DNA from: Pseudomonas sp. MWU15-20650
GTDB lineage: Bacteria; Pseudomonadota; Gammaproteobacteria; Pseudomonadales; Pseudomonadaceae
Length of the DNA: 64,000 bases
Reading direction: 5' to 3'
Assembly: GCF_023242475.1 (NCBI RefSeq)
Contig: NZ_JALJFG010000004.1
Coordinates: 1 to 64,000, forward strand
Notes under the pieces: model-generated
Databases searched by the model: none
What the model was told of the DNA's origin: nothing
Seen by the model: only the letters and a program-made list of their open reading frames with translations
In this document: positions 1-11,752 of the stretch, in pieces
Layout of the letters: the number at the start of each line of letters is the position of its first letter
Numbering within the stretch: the first letter of the stretch is position 1
Translations under genes and position numbers: made by a program

Positions 1-150
1 GTCAGGTAGATATGGGTCGGCTGGCAGGCCGTCTTCGCAGGCAAGCCAGCTCCCACAGTTGGATCGTGGGGTGTCAGGTAGATTGGCGTCGGCTGGCAGG
101 CCGTCATCGCAGCGATGCGGCGACCCGACAAGCCAGCTCCACACTGGGTC
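1..150. repeat. Duplicated REP-like intergenic repeat
   Basis: Two imperfect direct copies of a unit beginning gtcaggtagat and containing ggctggcaggccgtc lie at about 1-40 and 73-112 (period 72 bp). Each is followed by a bacterial-interspersed-type stretch ending in caagccagctcccaca or similar. The arrangement may continue to the left of the window. No coding signal is credible here; this is the 3' side of bkdR, so it may act as a transcript end. Confidence 0.6.
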
Positions 151-160
151 CTGTGTTGAA

Positions 161-649
161 TCAGGAACCGAGGCTGATGCCGTTGGCCGGCAATGGCAAT
201 GCGGTTTTGTAGCGCACTTGCTTCAGGGCAAAGCTGGAACGAATGTTCGCCACCCCCGGCACCTTGGTCAAAAAGTCCATCATGAAGCGTTCCAGCGACT
301 GGATCGTCGGCACCAGCACGCGGATCAAATAATCCGGGTCGCCCGCCATCAGGTAGCACTCCATCACCTCGGGCCGGTTGGAAATCGCCCCCTCGAACTG
401 TTGCAACGCCAGTTCATTCTGCTTCTCCAGGCTGACATGAATAAACACGTTCACGTGCAGCCCCAGCAAATCGGCGTCCAACAGCGTGACCTGGTCGCGA
501 ATCAGGCCCAGTTCTTCCATCGCTTTTACCCGGTTGAAACACGGCGTGGGCGACAGGTTGACCGAGCGGGCCAGGTCGGCGTTGGTGATGCGGGCGTTCT
601 CCTGCAGGGCGTTGAGAATGCCGATGTCGGTACGGTCCAGTTTGCGCAT
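161..649 (-). CDS. bkdR: Lrp/AsnC-family activator of the bkd operon (BkdR)
   Basis: A 162-residue leucine-responsive regulator. The N-terminal winged HTH (about residues 5-60, with [13 protein letters not shown] and the recognition stretch [14 protein letters not shown]) is followed by an Lrp ligand-binding domain (about 65-150, with [15 protein letters not shown]). It is transcribed divergently from bkdA1, the arrangement known in P. putida, where BkdR activates the bkd operon in response to branched-chain amino acids. Length and order match that family; the function is inferred from family and context. Confidence 0.93.
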   Translation of the reverse strand: MRKLDRTDIGILNALQENARITNADLARSVNLSPTPCFNRVKAMEELGLIRDQVTLLDADLLGLHVNVFIHVSLEKQNELALQQFEGAISNRPEVMECYLMAGDPDYLIRVLVPTIQSLERFMMDFLTKVPGVANIRSSFALKQVRYKTALPLPANGISLGS

Positions 650-2080
<1,431 letters not shown>

Positions 2081-2081
2081 C

Positions 2082-3140
<1,059 letters not shown>

Positions 3141-4403
3141 ATGGGCACGCACGTTATCAAGATGCCGGACATTGGCGAAGGCATCGCGGAAGTTGAATTG
3201 TCAGTCTGGCATGTGAAGGTGGGCGACCTGGTGGTTGAAGACCAGGTGCTGGCGGATGTGATGACCGACAAGGCGATGGTGGATATTCCCTCGCCGGTCC
3301 ACGGCAAGGTGATTTCCCTCGGCGGCGAGCCGGGTGAAGTCATGGCGGTGGGCAGTATTTTGATCAGTATTGAAGTGGAAGGTGCAGGCAATATCAAGGA
3401 TGTGCCGGTGGTTACCGAACCGGTGAAGGCCGCGCCTGTGGCCGACGCCAAACCGGTGCCGGTGCCGGTAGAAAGCAAACCCGCACCCGCCGTGAAGGCG
3501 CCGCAAGCGCCGCTCGCCCGCGAAGCCGGCGAGCGCCCATTGGCCTCCCCCGCCGTGCGCAAACACGCCCTGGATGCCGGGATTCAACTGCGCCTGGTCC
3601 AGGGTTCTGGCCCGGCGGGCCGGATTCTGCACGAAGACCTGGAGGCTTACTTGCGCCAGGGTTCGGCAAAACCTGCCAGCACAGCCAACCCTTACGCCGA
3701 ACGCAACGACGAACACCAGATTCCGGTGATCGGCATGCGCCGCAAGATCGCCCAGCGCATGCAGGACGCCACCCGGCGCGCCGCGCATTTCAGCTATGTG
3801 GAAGAAATCGACGTCACTGCCCTCGACGAACTGCGTGTGCACCTCAATGAGAAGCACGGCGCCACACGCGGCAAGCTGACCCTGTTGCCGTTCATCGTGC
3901 GTGCCATGGTCGTGGCGTTGCGCGAGTTCCCGCAGATCAACGCGCGCTACGACGACGAAGCCCAGGTCATCACCCGCCTCGGCGCGGTGCATGTGGGCGT
4001 CGCCACCCAGAGCGACATCGGCCTGATGGTGCCGGTGGTACGTCACGCCGAAGCACGCAGCCTGTGGGGCAATGCCGAGGAAATCGCCCGTCTGGCCACT
4101 GCTGCACGCAATGGCAAGGCCAGCCGTGACGAGCTGTCGGGCTCGACCATTACGTTGACCAGCCTGGGCGCCTTGGGCGGCATCGTCAGTACACCGGTGC
4201 TGAACTTGCCGGAGGTGGCCATCGTGGGCGTCAACCGCATCGTTGAACGGCCGATGGTGATCAAGGGCCAGATCGTGGTGCGCAAGATGATGAACCTCTC
4301 CAGCTCGTTCGACCACCGCGTGGTCGATGGCATGGACGCGGCGCAATTCATCCAGGCCATTCGCGGCCTGCTCGAACAACCCGCCAGCCTGTTCCTGGAG
4401 TAA
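3141..4403 (+). CDS. bkdB: Branched-chain 2-oxoacid dehydrogenase E2 (dihydrolipoyl acyltransferase)
   Basis: This 420-residue E2 core protein transfers branched acyl groups from lipoamide to CoA. Domains in order: one lipoyl domain (residues about 3-80) with the lipoylated Lys44 in the motif MTDKAMVD; an Ala/Pro/Val-rich linker; a peripheral subunit-binding domain (about 133-170, [12 protein letters not shown]); and a catalytic chloramphenicol-acetyltransferase-like domain with His392 in HRVVDG. Having a single lipoyl domain is usual for bkd E2. It lies between bkdA2 and lpdV with no real gaps. Confidence 0.95.
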   Translation: MGTHVIKMPDIGEGIAEVELSVWHVKVGDLVVEDQVLADVMTDKAMVDIPSPVHGKVISLGGEPGEVMAVGSILISIEVEGAGNIKDVPVVTEPVKAAPVADAKPVPVPVESKPAPAVKAPQAPLAREAGERPLASPAVRKHALDAGIQLRLVQGSGPAGRILHEDLEAYLRQGSAKPASTANPYAERNDEHQIPVIGMRRKIAQRMQDATRRAAHFSYVEEIDVTALDELRVHLNEKHGATRGKLTLLPFIVRAMVVALREFPQINARYDDEAQVITRLGAVHVGVATQSDIGLMVPVVRHAEARSLWGNAEEIARLATAARNGKASRDELSGSTITLTSLGALGGIVSTPVLNLPEVAIVGVNRIVERPMVIKGQIVVRKMMNLSSSFDHRVVDGMDAAQFIQAIRGLLEQPASLFLE

Positions 4404-4407
4404 GGGC

Positions 4408-5787
4408 ATGACTCAGACATTGCATACCACGCTGCTGATTATCGGCGGCGGCCCTGGCGGTTATGTCGCGGCGATTCGCGCCGGCCAGCTGGGCATCCCG
4501 ACCCTTTTGGTGGAAGGCCAGGCGTTGGGCGGCACCTGCCTGAACATCGGCTGTATTCCGTCCAAGGCGTTGATCCATGTGGCCGAACAGTTCCAGCAAA
4601 CCGTGCACCACAGCCAGGGTTCCCAACTGGGGATCGAGGTCGACGTGCCCACCCTGGACATCCGCAAAAGCGTGGAATGGAAAGACGGCATCGTCGATCG
4701 CCTGACCACGGGCGTCGCCGCGCTGCTGAAGAAACACAAAGTGCAGGTGATCCACGGCTGGGCCAAGGTCGTGGACGGCAAGACCGTCGACGTCGGCGGC
4801 CAGCGCATCCAGTGCGAACACCTGCTGCTGGCCACCGGTTCGAAAAGCGTCAACTTGCCGATGCTGCCGATTGGCGGGCCGATCATCTCCTCCACCGAAG
4901 CCTTGGCCCCGACGCGGGTGCCCAAGCGCCTGATCGTGGTGGGCGGTGGTTATATCGGCCTGGAACTGGGCATTGCCTACCGCAAGCTGGGCGCCGAGGT
5001 CAGCGTGGTCGAGGCACAGGCGCATATCCTGCCCGCCTACGACGCCGAGCTGACGCTACCGGTGGCTGAATCCCTGAAGAAGCTGGGGGTCAAGCTTTAC
5101 CTCAAGCACAGTGTCACCGGCTTTGAACACAACAGCCTGCAAGTACGTGACCCGAATGGCGACACCTTGTCGCTTGAAACGGATCAGGTACTGGTGGCGG
5201 TGGGTCGCAAACCCAATACCCAGGGCTGGAACCTCGAAGCCTTGAACCTGGAGATGAACGGCGCGGCGATCAAGATCGACAACCGCTGCCAGACCAGCAT
5301 GCGCAATGTGTATGCCATTGGCGACCTCAGCGGCGAGCCGATGCTGGCGCACCGCGCCATGGCCCAGGGCGAGATGGTGGCCGAACTGATCAGCGGCAAA
5401 CACCGTGAATTCAACCCGGCGGCGATCCCGGCCGTGTGCTTTACCGACCCGGAACTGGTCGTGGTCGGCAAGACGCCGGACGAAGCCAAGGCCGCCGGCC
5501 TGGACTGCATCGTGTCGAGCTTTCCGTTCGCCGCCAATGGCCGGGCCATGACCCTGGAGTCCAAAGCCGGCTTCGTGCGGGTAGTGGCGCGGCGTGACAA
5601 TCACCTGATTGTGGGCTGGCAAGCGGTGGGGGCTGGAGTGTCCGAGCTCTCCACCGCCTTTGGCCTGAGCCTGGAAATGGGGGCACGCCTGGAAGATGTG
5701 GCCGGCACCATCCACGCCCACCCGACCCTGGGTGAAGCGGTGCAGGAAGCGGCGTTGCGGGCATTGGGCCACGCGCTGCACCTGTAA
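4408..5787 (+). CDS. lpdV: Dihydrolipoamide dehydrogenase, E3 of the Bkd complex (Lpd-Val)
   Basis: A 459-residue flavoprotein disulfide reductase that reoxidises the Bkd lipoyl groups with NAD+. It shows an N-terminal FAD motif [10 protein letters not shown] (13-22), a redox disulfide Cys44/Cys49 in CLNIGC, a central NAD-binding [10 protein letters not shown], an AIGDL FAD motif and the C-terminal catalytic HAHPTLGEA. The ATG at 4408, four bases after the bkdB stop, fits the family length; an upstream in-frame start at 4327 would lie inside bkdB. It is the last gene of the bkd operon. Confidence 0.95.
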   Translation: MTQTLHTTLLIIGGGPGGYVAAIRAGQLGIPTLLVEGQALGGTCLNIGCIPSKALIHVAEQFQQTVHHSQGSQLGIEVDVPTLDIRKSVEWKDGIVDRLTTGVAALLKKHKVQVIHGWAKVVDGKTVDVGGQRIQCEHLLLATGSKSVNLPMLPIGGPIISSTEALAPTRVPKRLIVVGGGYIGLELGIAYRKLGAEVSVVEAQAHILPAYDAELTLPVAESLKKLGVKLYLKHSVTGFEHNSLQVRDPNGDTLSLETDQVLVAVGRKPNTQGWNLEALNLEMNGAAIKIDNRCQTSMRNVYAIGDLSGEPMLAHRAMAQGEMVAELISGKHREFNPAAIPAVCFTDPELVVVGKTPDEAKAAGLDCIVSSFPFAANGRAMTLESKAGFVRVVARRDNHLIVGWQAVGAGVSELSTAFGLSLEMGARLEDVAGTIHAHPTLGEAVQEAALRALGHALHL

Positions 5788-5802
5788 ATAACACAACATT
5801 TG

Positions 5803-5898
5803 CAGGCGCGAGCTTGCTCGCGAAAATCGCCAACGATAACGCGGTCAGCCAGATTAAACGCGGCGCCCTTGCGTTCTTCGCGAGCAAGCTCGCTCCAC
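5803..5898. repeat. REP doublet (REPIN-like palindrome) between lpdV and ilvE
   Basis: The left arm gcgcgagcttgctcgcgaa (about 5804-5822) is inverted at about 5877-5896 (ttcgcgagcaagctcgctcc), with about 55 bp between arms. This is the usual layout of P. fluorescens-group extragenic palindromes. It probably separates the bkd and ilvE transcripts. Confidence 0.75.
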
Positions 5899-5981
5899 AG
5901 GGGATGCGAACGGGCCAGCGAATGAAGTATTGTTGCGCCCATCCAGAAAAAAAACCGACTTGACCAGAGATAGAGGGTGTC

Positions 5982-7001
5982 ATGGGTAACGAAAGCATCA
6001 ATTGGGACAAGCTGGGTTTTGACTACATCAAGACCGACAAGCGGTTTCTCCAAGTCTGGAAAAACGGCGAATGGCAAGCAGGCACCCTGACCGACGACAA
6101 CGTACTGCACATCAGTGAGGGCTCCACGGCCCTGCACTATGGCCAGCAGTGCTTTGAAGGGATGAAGGCCTATCGCTGCAAGGACGGCTCGATCAACCTG
6201 TTCCGCCCGGACCAGAATGCCGCGCGCATGCAGCGCAGCTGCGCGCGCCTGCTGATGCCGCATGTGCCGACCGACGTGTTCATCGACGCCTGCAAACAAG
6301 TGGTCAAGGCCAACGAGCGGTTCATCCCGCCGTACGGCAGCGGCGGTGCGCTGTACCTGCGCCCGTTCGTGATCGGCACCGGTGACAACCTCGGCGTGCG
6401 TACCGCGCCGGAGTTCATCTTCTCGGTGTTCGCGATCCCGGTCGGTGCCTACTTCAAAGGCGGCCTGGTGCCGCACAACTTCCAGATCTCCACCTTCGAC
6501 CGCGCCGCGCCGCAAGGCACCGGTGCCGCTAAAGTGGGTGGCAACTACGCCGCCAGCCTGATGCCGGGTGCCGAAGCGAAAAAAGCCGGTTTCGCCGATG
6601 CGATCTACCTGGACCCGATAACCCATTCGAAAATCGAAGAAGTCGGCTCGGCCAACTTCTTCGGGATCACCCACGACAACAAGTTCATCACGCCGAAGTC
6701 GCCTTCGGTGCTGCCAGGCATCACCCGCCTGTCGCTGATCGAACTGGCCCAGACCCGCCTGGGCCTGGAAGTGGTCGAGGGCGAAGTGTTCATCGACAAG
6801 CTGGATCAGTTCAAGGAAGCCGGTGCCTGCGGTACCGCAGCGGTGATTTCGCCGATCGGCGGCATCCAGTACAACGGCAAACTGCATGTGTTCCATAGCG
6901 AGACCGAAGTCGGCCCGATCACCCAGAAGCTTTACAAAGAGCTGACCGGTGTACAGACCGGCGACGTCGAAGCGCCAGCGGGTTGGATCGTCAAGGTTTG
7001 A
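5982..7001 (+). CDS. ilvE: Branched-chain amino acid aminotransferase
   Basis: A 339-residue class IV PLP aminotransferase of the eukaryote-like BCAT type, interconverting Val/Leu/Ile with their 2-oxo acids. The PLP lysine is Lys184 in AAKVGGNYAAS, and the class IV signature EEVGSANFFGI follows near residue 225. A good ribosome site (agaggg) precedes the ATG at 5982. Its position after the bkd operon links transamination to oxidative decarboxylation, although a REP doublet lies between and a strong terminator follows. Confidence 0.95.
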   Translation: MGNESINWDKLGFDYIKTDKRFLQVWKNGEWQAGTLTDDNVLHISEGSTALHYGQQCFEGMKAYRCKDGSINLFRPDQNAARMQRSCARLLMPHVPTDVFIDACKQVVKANERFIPPYGSGGALYLRPFVIGTGDNLGVRTAPEFIFSVFAIPVGAYFKGGLVPHNFQISTFDRAAPQGTGAAKVGGNYAASLMPGAEAKKAGFADAIYLDPITHSKIEEVGSANFFGITHDNKFITPKSPSVLPGITRLSLIELAQTRLGLEVVEGEVFIDKLDQFKEAGACGTAAVISPIGGIQYNGKLHVFHSETEVGPITQKLYKELTGVQTGDVEAPAGWIVKV

Positions 7002-7026
7002 AAATGATCTGAACCTGCCATTTCAG

Positions 7027-7066
7027 AAAAGGCCCATTCACCGCTGTCGGTGAATGGGCCTTTTTT
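7027..7066 (+). terminator. Rho-independent terminator after ilvE
   Basis: A long perfect stem, aaaaggcccattcaccg paired with cggtgaatgggcctttt around a 4-base loop (ctgt), ends in a T-run at 7061-7066. The A-run on the other side would allow activity in both directions. Confidence 0.93.
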
Positions 7067-7173
7067 GTGCTGTGGAACACTGGATGTGCAATCACCTGTG
7101 AAGGTTGACAGTAGACAGTAAAAATCGGCGCGCCTAACTTAGGCCTCTCTTTTAAACCCGGCAGGAGCCCACC

Positions 7174-7452
7174 ATGGCGATCTATGAATTACGTGTTTCA
7201 GCAGAGGATTTCGAAAACGACGGCAGTAAAGAAATCGTGATGGAAACTTACATTAACAACAAGCTCAATTGGGCAGTTTACGCGTCGTCCAGCAAGCACA
7301 ACGGCGTTTACGATACCGCCTCGGCACCTGATGACGTCGACGGCGATGGAGACTACGATGACGATGACAAGGCGCATTACCTCAATGTCGCCAACGCTTT
7401 CGCCAAAATGACAGCCTATGCCATAAAGAGACGAAAAAAAGCGAAGACGTAA
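7174..7452 (+). CDS. Small acidic protein with an EF-hand-like loop, unknown function
   Basis: A 92-residue protein not recognised as any named family. The N-terminal half is predicted mixed beta/alpha (MAIYELRVSAEDFE), the middle holds an extremely acidic run DVDGDGDYDDDD (about residues 54-65), and the C-terminus is basic (KRRKKAKT). The acidic run fits the 12-residue calcium-loop spacing with Asp at positions 1, 3, 5, 9 and 12 and Gly at 6. There is no signal peptide. A ribosome site (caggag) precedes the ATG. It stands alone between the ilvE terminator and a convergent acetyltransferase gene. Confidence 0.7.
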   Translation: MAIYELRVSAEDFENDGSKEIVMETYINNKLNWAVYASSSKHNGVYDTASAPDDVDGDGDYDDDDKAHYLNVANAFAKMTAYAIKRRKKAKT

Positions 7453-7492
7453 AGGTCACCCGCCATGACCAGGTTGCCGTCGGTCATGCGCC

Positions 7493-8380
7493 TCAACCAT
7501 CAATATTCTCCGTGATCCTCTTCCCCATACTGATCCTCGGCTCCACCCCATACCCCAACGCCTCATAAAACCCCACCACCGCGTCATTGCCGCCGGTGAT
7601 CTGCAGGTTGATCTTCATGCAGCCCAGCGCCGTCAACGCCTGTTCGGCATAGCGCACCAGCGACGAGCCCAAACCATGGCGACGATAGTCGGCATGCACC
7701 GCCACCGAATACAACCAGCCACGGTGCCCGTCATAACCTGCGAGGATGGTGCCGATCACGGTTTTCTTGTCGGTGGCGACGAAGAACAACCCATCATTGA
7801 CCGCCAGTTTCTTATCAATCGCCAGGCTTGGCAGGTTGTGTGCCGTGTCATAGCCAAACGCCTGCTGCCATAGCTCGATCACCTGGGCACGGTGTTGACG
7901 GTCGCGATACGGCCCGATGGGGTGGCGGGACAACAGCGCCTTTTCCATCACCAACGTGCGCTCGTTGCCGTGGTACACGTCACGCACGCTATGAAAGCCT
8001 AGCTTGGCGTAGAAGGGTTGCGCCGTCAGCGAGGACGGTACGCTCAATACTGTCACGCCGGCTTCACGGGCCCGCAGTTCGATCTCGATCATCAATAATC
8101 GGCCAATGCCCTGCCCTTGCAGCGCTGGGTTGACGAACACTGAACGCACCACGTTGCCATCCAGTGCGGCCGTAGCGACGATCAGTTGATCCTGAGTCGC
8201 CACCAACACCACCCGCCGCTGGAGTAAAGCCAATACCGCGTCGGGGGTGAAGTTGCTGGCAACCCGCGCAATCACATCCGCTGGGTAATCCCGCGCGTTG
8301 CTGCTGTGCAGCGCAGTCAGGATGACTTGGCTGATGCCGTCGGCATCGGCTGCCTGAGCAAGACGGACAACGGTAGACAT
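7493..8380 (-). CDS. Tandem GNAT-family N-acetyltransferase
   Basis: A 295-residue protein with two GNAT folds. The first (about 3-145) carries the acetyl-CoA loop motif NPALQGQGIGRLLM. The second (about 150-290) has VHADYRRHGLGSSLVRYAEQ. Two-domain GNATs acetylate small molecules or amines; the substrate cannot be inferred. The gene converges on the small acidic gene and its 5' side borders a perfect REP doublet. Confidence 0.85.
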   Translation of the reverse strand: MSTVVRLAQAADADGISQVILTALHSSNARDYPADVIARVASNFTPDAVLALLQRRVVLVATQDQLIVATAALDGNVVRSVFVNPALQGQGIGRLLMIEIELRAREAGVTVLSVPSSLTAQPFYAKLGFHSVRDVYHGNERTLVMEKALLSRHPIGPYRDRQHRAQVIELWQQAFGYDTAHNLPSLAIDKKLAVNDGLFFVATDKKTVIGTILAGYDGHRGWLYSVAVHADYRRHGLGSSLVRYAEQALTALGCMKINLQITGGNDAVVGFYEALGYGVEPRISMGKRITENIDG

Positions 8381-8423
8381 GACTCCTCCTGGCTGACACG
8401 ACTATGACAAACACCACAATACC

Positions 8424-8516
8424 AATGTGGGAGCGGGCTTGCTCGCGAATGCGGAGTGTCAGTCACCAGATTCAGTGCAGACAGACCGCATTCGCGAGCA
8501 AGCCCGCTCCCACATT
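8424..8516. repeat. REPIN: 31-bp perfect inverted repeat
   Basis: The arms at 8424-8454 (starting aatgtgggagcgggcttgct) and 8486-8516 are exact reverse complements, separated by 31 bp. This is the archetypal P. fluorescens-group extragenic palindrome doublet. It lies between the divergent GNAT and CtlX-like genes. Confidence 0.9.
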
Positions 8517-8663
8517 TGTCCACATTTCAATCCAGCAGCCGATTCGGCTGCGCCACTCCCCTTTTCAGCTTTCCCGGCTGAGCCTCCCCGCTGTTTCAGC
8601 CGGGATCCTTTCCCCACAACGCACACAATAGCGGCACAAGATCCCCAACGGACCCGTGCTCCC

Positions 8664-9590
8664 ATGCAAACCACCAACACCGTCCTGATGATCCGCCCGG
8701 CGCGCTTTGCCTTCAACCCGGACACCGCGATCAACAACCGTTTCCAACGCCCGCCGCTGGACCCGCTCAGCGCACAGCACAAAGCGCTGGAGGAGTTCGA
8801 CGGTTATGTCGAGACCCTGCGCCAGCACGGCGTGGAGGTGCTGGTGGTGCAGGACACGCCGGCGCCCCACACCCCCGACTCGATCTTCCCTAACAACTGG
8901 TGGAGCAGCCACGCCGATGGCAGCCTGGTGCTCTACCCCATGGAAGGCCAGAACCGCCGACTGGAGCGCAACAAGGGCGTGCTGCAAGTCTTGGAGCAAC
9001 GCTTTGCGATCAACGCCACCATCGACCTCAGCCATCTGGAACAACAGAACATCTTCCTGGAAGGCACCGGCAGCATGGTGCTAGACCGCCAGCACCGCAT
9101 CAGCTACGCCTGCCATTCGGGGCGCACCCACCACGCGGCCCTGCGCCAGTTTGCCGAACGCCTGGACTACCAACTCTGCGTGTTCCACGCCCTGGACCGC
9201 CACCAGGCACCCATCTATCACAGCAACGTGATGATGAGCGTTGGCCGCGACCTCGCGGTGGTGTGCCTGCAAGCCCTGCCCGACGACAGCGAGCGCCTGG
9301 CCCTGGAACGCTCCCTGCGCGACACCGGCAAGGACATCCTCAGCCTGGACTTCGACCAGCTGGAAGCCTTCGCCGGCAACATGCTGGAGGTCCACGACCG
9401 TGACGGCCAGCCGTTGCTGGTGATGTCCGCCAGTGCCTGGGGCGCCCTGCATCCGGCGCAGCGCCAGCATGTGGAGCGCCATACGCGGCCGGTGGTGGTG
9501 AATATCGACAACATCGAACGCATCGGCGGCGGCAGCGCCCGCTGCATGCTGGCGGAAGTGCACCTGCCCGCCCGCCCCTCATTTCAATAA
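8664..9590 (+). CDS. ctlX: CtlX-type citrulline hydrolase (guanidino-group hydrolase superfamily)
   Basis: A 308-residue member of the amidinotransferase/DDAH fold. The expected catalytic set is visible: an acidic EGTGSMVLDR segment (about residue 133), His186 in YHSNVMMSVG, and the nucleophile Cys294 in GGGSARCMLAE. Length and sequence resemble the citrulline-utilisation hydrolase (CtlX) group; a dimethylargininase role is the alternative. The ATG at 8664 is preferred over upstream in-frame starts, which would extend into the REPIN. Eleven bases later comes ornithine cyclodeaminase, which would use the ornithine this enzyme releases. Confidence 0.82.
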   Translation: MQTTNTVLMIRPARFAFNPDTAINNRFQRPPLDPLSAQHKALEEFDGYVETLRQHGVEVLVVQDTPAPHTPDSIFPNNWWSSHADGSLVLYPMEGQNRRLERNKGVLQVLEQRFAINATIDLSHLEQQNIFLEGTGSMVLDRQHRISYACHSGRTHHAALRQFAERLDYQLCVFHALDRHQAPIYHSNVMMSVGRDLAVVCLQALPDDSERLALERSLRDTGKDILSLDFDQLEAFAGNMLEVHDRDGQPLLVMSASAWGALHPAQRQHVERHTRPVVVNIDNIERIGGGSARCMLAEVHLPARPSFQ

Positions 9591-9601
9591 GGAGTCTTGC
9601 C

Positions 9602-10648
9602 ATGACCCGCTATATCGACGTCAACGACCTCTGCTACCTGGTCTCGCAAAAGAGCCTGTCCACCTGCATCACCGAGATGGCCGAGTACATCCGCGCCGAC
9701 TACCTGCGCTGGCAGGATTTCGAGAAATGCGCGCGCCTGGCCAACCATTCCCCGGATGGCGTGATCGAGCTGATGCCGGTGTCCGACGCCTCGCTGTACG
9801 CGTTCAAATACGTCAACGGCCACCCGAAAAACACCCAGGCCGGCATGCTCACGGTGATGGCTTTCGGTGCCTTGGGCGACGTCGACACCGGCAAGCCGGT
9901 ACTGCTGGCGGAAATGACCCTGACCACTGCGATCCGCACCGCCGCCACCTCGGCCCTGGTCGCCCGTTACCTGGCCCGCGCCAACAGCCGCAGCATGGCG
10001 CTGATCGGCAATGGCTCCCAGAGTGAATTCCAGGCCCTGGCCTTCCACGCGATGCTGGGTATCAATGAAATCCGCCTGTTCGATATCGATGCTAAGGCCA
10101 CCGCCAAGCTGGCGGCCAACCTCAAGGCATTCCCGGCGATCAAGGTCATCCTGGCCGCCAGCGTGGCCGACGCGGTAAGAGGCGCAGACATCGTCACCAC
10201 CGTGACCGCCGACAAAGCCTACGCCACCATTCTGACTGACGACATGATCGAACCCGGCATGCACCTCAACGCCGTCGGCGGCGACTGCCCGGGCAAGACC
10301 GAACTGGACCGCCGTATCGTCGAACGCGCCCGCGTGATCGTCGAGTACGAACCGCAAAGCCGTATCGAAGGTGAAATCCAGCACATGCCGGAAGATTCGC
10401 CGGTGACCGAACTGTGGCAAGTGATCAACGGCCAGGCACCGGGCCGTGAAAACCCACGGCAGGTCACCCTGTTCGACTCCGTGGGTTTTGCCATCGAAGA
10501 CTACTCGGCCCTGCGCTACGTACTGGACGTTGCCAAGGCGCTCGACGTCGGCAGCGAACTGGAACTGGTGCCGGACCTGGCCGACCCGAAAGACCTGTTT
10601 GCACGCCTGGCCTGCCAGCCGGCGGCACAGCAGAAAAAGCGCGCTTGA
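9602..10648 (+). CDS. Ornithine cyclodeaminase
   Basis: A 348-residue member of the ornithine cyclodeaminase/mu-crystallin family, converting L-ornithine to L-proline plus ammonia with bound NAD. The Rossmann segment around MALIGNGSQSEFQALAF (about residue 138) and the GADIVTTVTAD and NAVGGDCPGKTEL motifs are typical of the long proteobacterial ornithine cyclodeaminases. A strong ribosome site (aaggag) precedes the start. It is co-transcribed with the CtlX-like gene and followed by a terminator, then an amino acid ABC transporter. Confidence 0.9.
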   Translation: MTRYIDVNDLCYLVSQKSLSTCITEMAEYIRADYLRWQDFEKCARLANHSPDGVIELMPVSDASLYAFKYVNGHPKNTQAGMLTVMAFGALGDVDTGKPVLLAEMTLTTAIRTAATSALVARYLARANSRSMALIGNGSQSEFQALAFHAMLGINEIRLFDIDAKATAKLAANLKAFPAIKVILAASVADAVRGADIVTTVTADKAYATILTDDMIEPGMHLNAVGGDCPGKTELDRRIVERARVIVEYEPQSRIEGEIQHMPEDSPVTELWQVINGQAPGRENPRQVTLFDSVGFAIEDYSALRYVLDVAKALDVGSELELVPDLADPKDLFARLACQPAAQQKKRA

Positions 10649-10655
10649 GACCGCT

Positions 10656-10694
10656 CTGGCCTGCCGCTTTGCGAGCATAGCAGGCCAGTTTCTC
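10656..10694 (+). terminator. Rho-independent terminator after ornithine cyclodeaminase
   Basis: A 9-bp perfect stem, CTGGCCTGC (10656-10664) with GCAGGCCAG (10680-10688), is followed by tttctc. The T-run is short, so termination may be partial. Confidence 0.7.
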
Positions 10695-10903
10695 ATCGGT
10701 AAAAAGCCGATTCAGCGGGCGCAACAGCCGATTCCGCTGCATTCAACGTTTTAACAGCGCAATTCGCGCTTTATGCACCGCGTAAACGACACAAAAAACG
10801 CACCATCATGAAGCATTCTGAGCCCGACCAAAGAGTCACACCCTGAATGCCAGCTGCACCCTTTTACGGCCCTGACATCAATTACAAAATATAGGGACTC
10901 CAC

Positions 10904-11683
10904 ATGACTCCACTGCGATCACTCTTCGCTGCGTTGCTGTTGCCACTGTGCGCCAGCGCCGCTCACGCCCAGGACTGGAAAGAAATCCGTTTTGGCGTGT
11001 TCCCCGAATATCCCCCCTTTGAGTCTGTGGCCGCCGACGGCAGCCTGCAGGGTTTCGACATCGAGCTGGGCAACGCGATCTGCGCCAAGCTCGATGTCAA
11101 ATGCACCTGGGTGCACAACGAGTTCGACGGCATGATCCCGGCCCTGCGTGCGCGCAAGTTCGACGCGATCATGTCCTCCATGGCCGTGACGCCGGCTCGC
11201 GAGAAGGTCATCGACTTCAGCGACCGCCTGTTCCTCAGCCCCACCTCGGTCATCACGCGTAAAAACGCCGACTTCGGCGACACCCCGCAATCGTTGAAAG
11301 GCAAGCAAGTCGGTGTGCTGCAAGGCTCGCTGCAGGAAGCCTATGCCCGTGCGCACCTGGCCAAGCTTGGCGCGCAGATCAAGGCGTACCAGTCCCAGGA
11401 GCAGAACTACGCCGACCTGCAAAACGGCCGCCTTGACGCCACCCTGACCGACAAACTCGAAGCCCAGCTCAACTTCCTCTCCAAGCCTGAAGGCGCCGAC
11501 TTCAAGACCGGCCCGGCGTTCAAGGACCCGACCTTGCCGCTGGATATCGCCATGGGCTTGCGCAAGAACGACCAGGCCCTGTGTGAGCTGATCAACAAGG
11601 GCATCGCCGCCGTCCAGGCCGATGGCACCTATGCCCAGATCCAGAAGAAGTACTTCGGCGATCAGGACATCTACAACGAGTAA
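10904..11683 (+). CDS. Periplasmic polar/basic amino acid-binding protein of an ABC transporter
   Basis: This 259-residue solute-binding protein of the HisJ/ArgT/AotJ family has a signal peptide ending AHA (cleavage near residue 22). The mature start EIRFGVFPEYPPFE and the segment GFDIELGNAICAKL are hallmarks of basic amino acid binders. It is the first gene of a four-gene transporter and lies after CtlX and ornithine cyclodeaminase, so ornithine, citrulline or arginine is the probable ligand. A stable hairpin after it probably raises its mRNA level relative to the permeases. Confidence 0.9.
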   Translation: MTPLRSLFAALLLPLCASAAHAQDWKEIRFGVFPEYPPFESVAADGSLQGFDIELGNAICAKLDVKCTWVHNEFDGMIPALRARKFDAIMSSMAVTPAREKVIDFSDRLFLSPTSVITRKNADFGDTPQSLKGKQVGVLQGSLQEAYARAHLAKLGAQIKAYQSQEQNYADLQNGRLDATLTDKLEAQLNFLSKPEGADFKTGPAFKDPTLPLDIAMGLRKNDQALCELINKGIAAVQADGTYAQIQKKYFGDQDIYNE

Positions 11684-11698
11684 CCAAGCCAATGCCTG

Positions 11699-11724
11699 CC
11701 CTGTGGAAGCCGGTTTCCACAGGG
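11699..11724 (+). other. Intercistronic hairpin between binding-protein and permease genes
   Basis: CCCTGTGGAA (11699-11708) is perfectly inverted at 11715-11724 with a 6-base loop and no T-run. Such hairpins after binding-protein genes typically protect the upstream mRNA from exonucleases rather than terminate; that role is inferred here. Confidence 0.7.
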
Positions 11725-11752
11725 ATGTTGTGTGTCTTTTAGAGATCTCCCC

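Noticed and set aside
7360..7375. DDDDK enterokinase-like site in the small acidic protein
   Set aside because: It is a by-product of the acidic run; no biological role in bacteria is expected.
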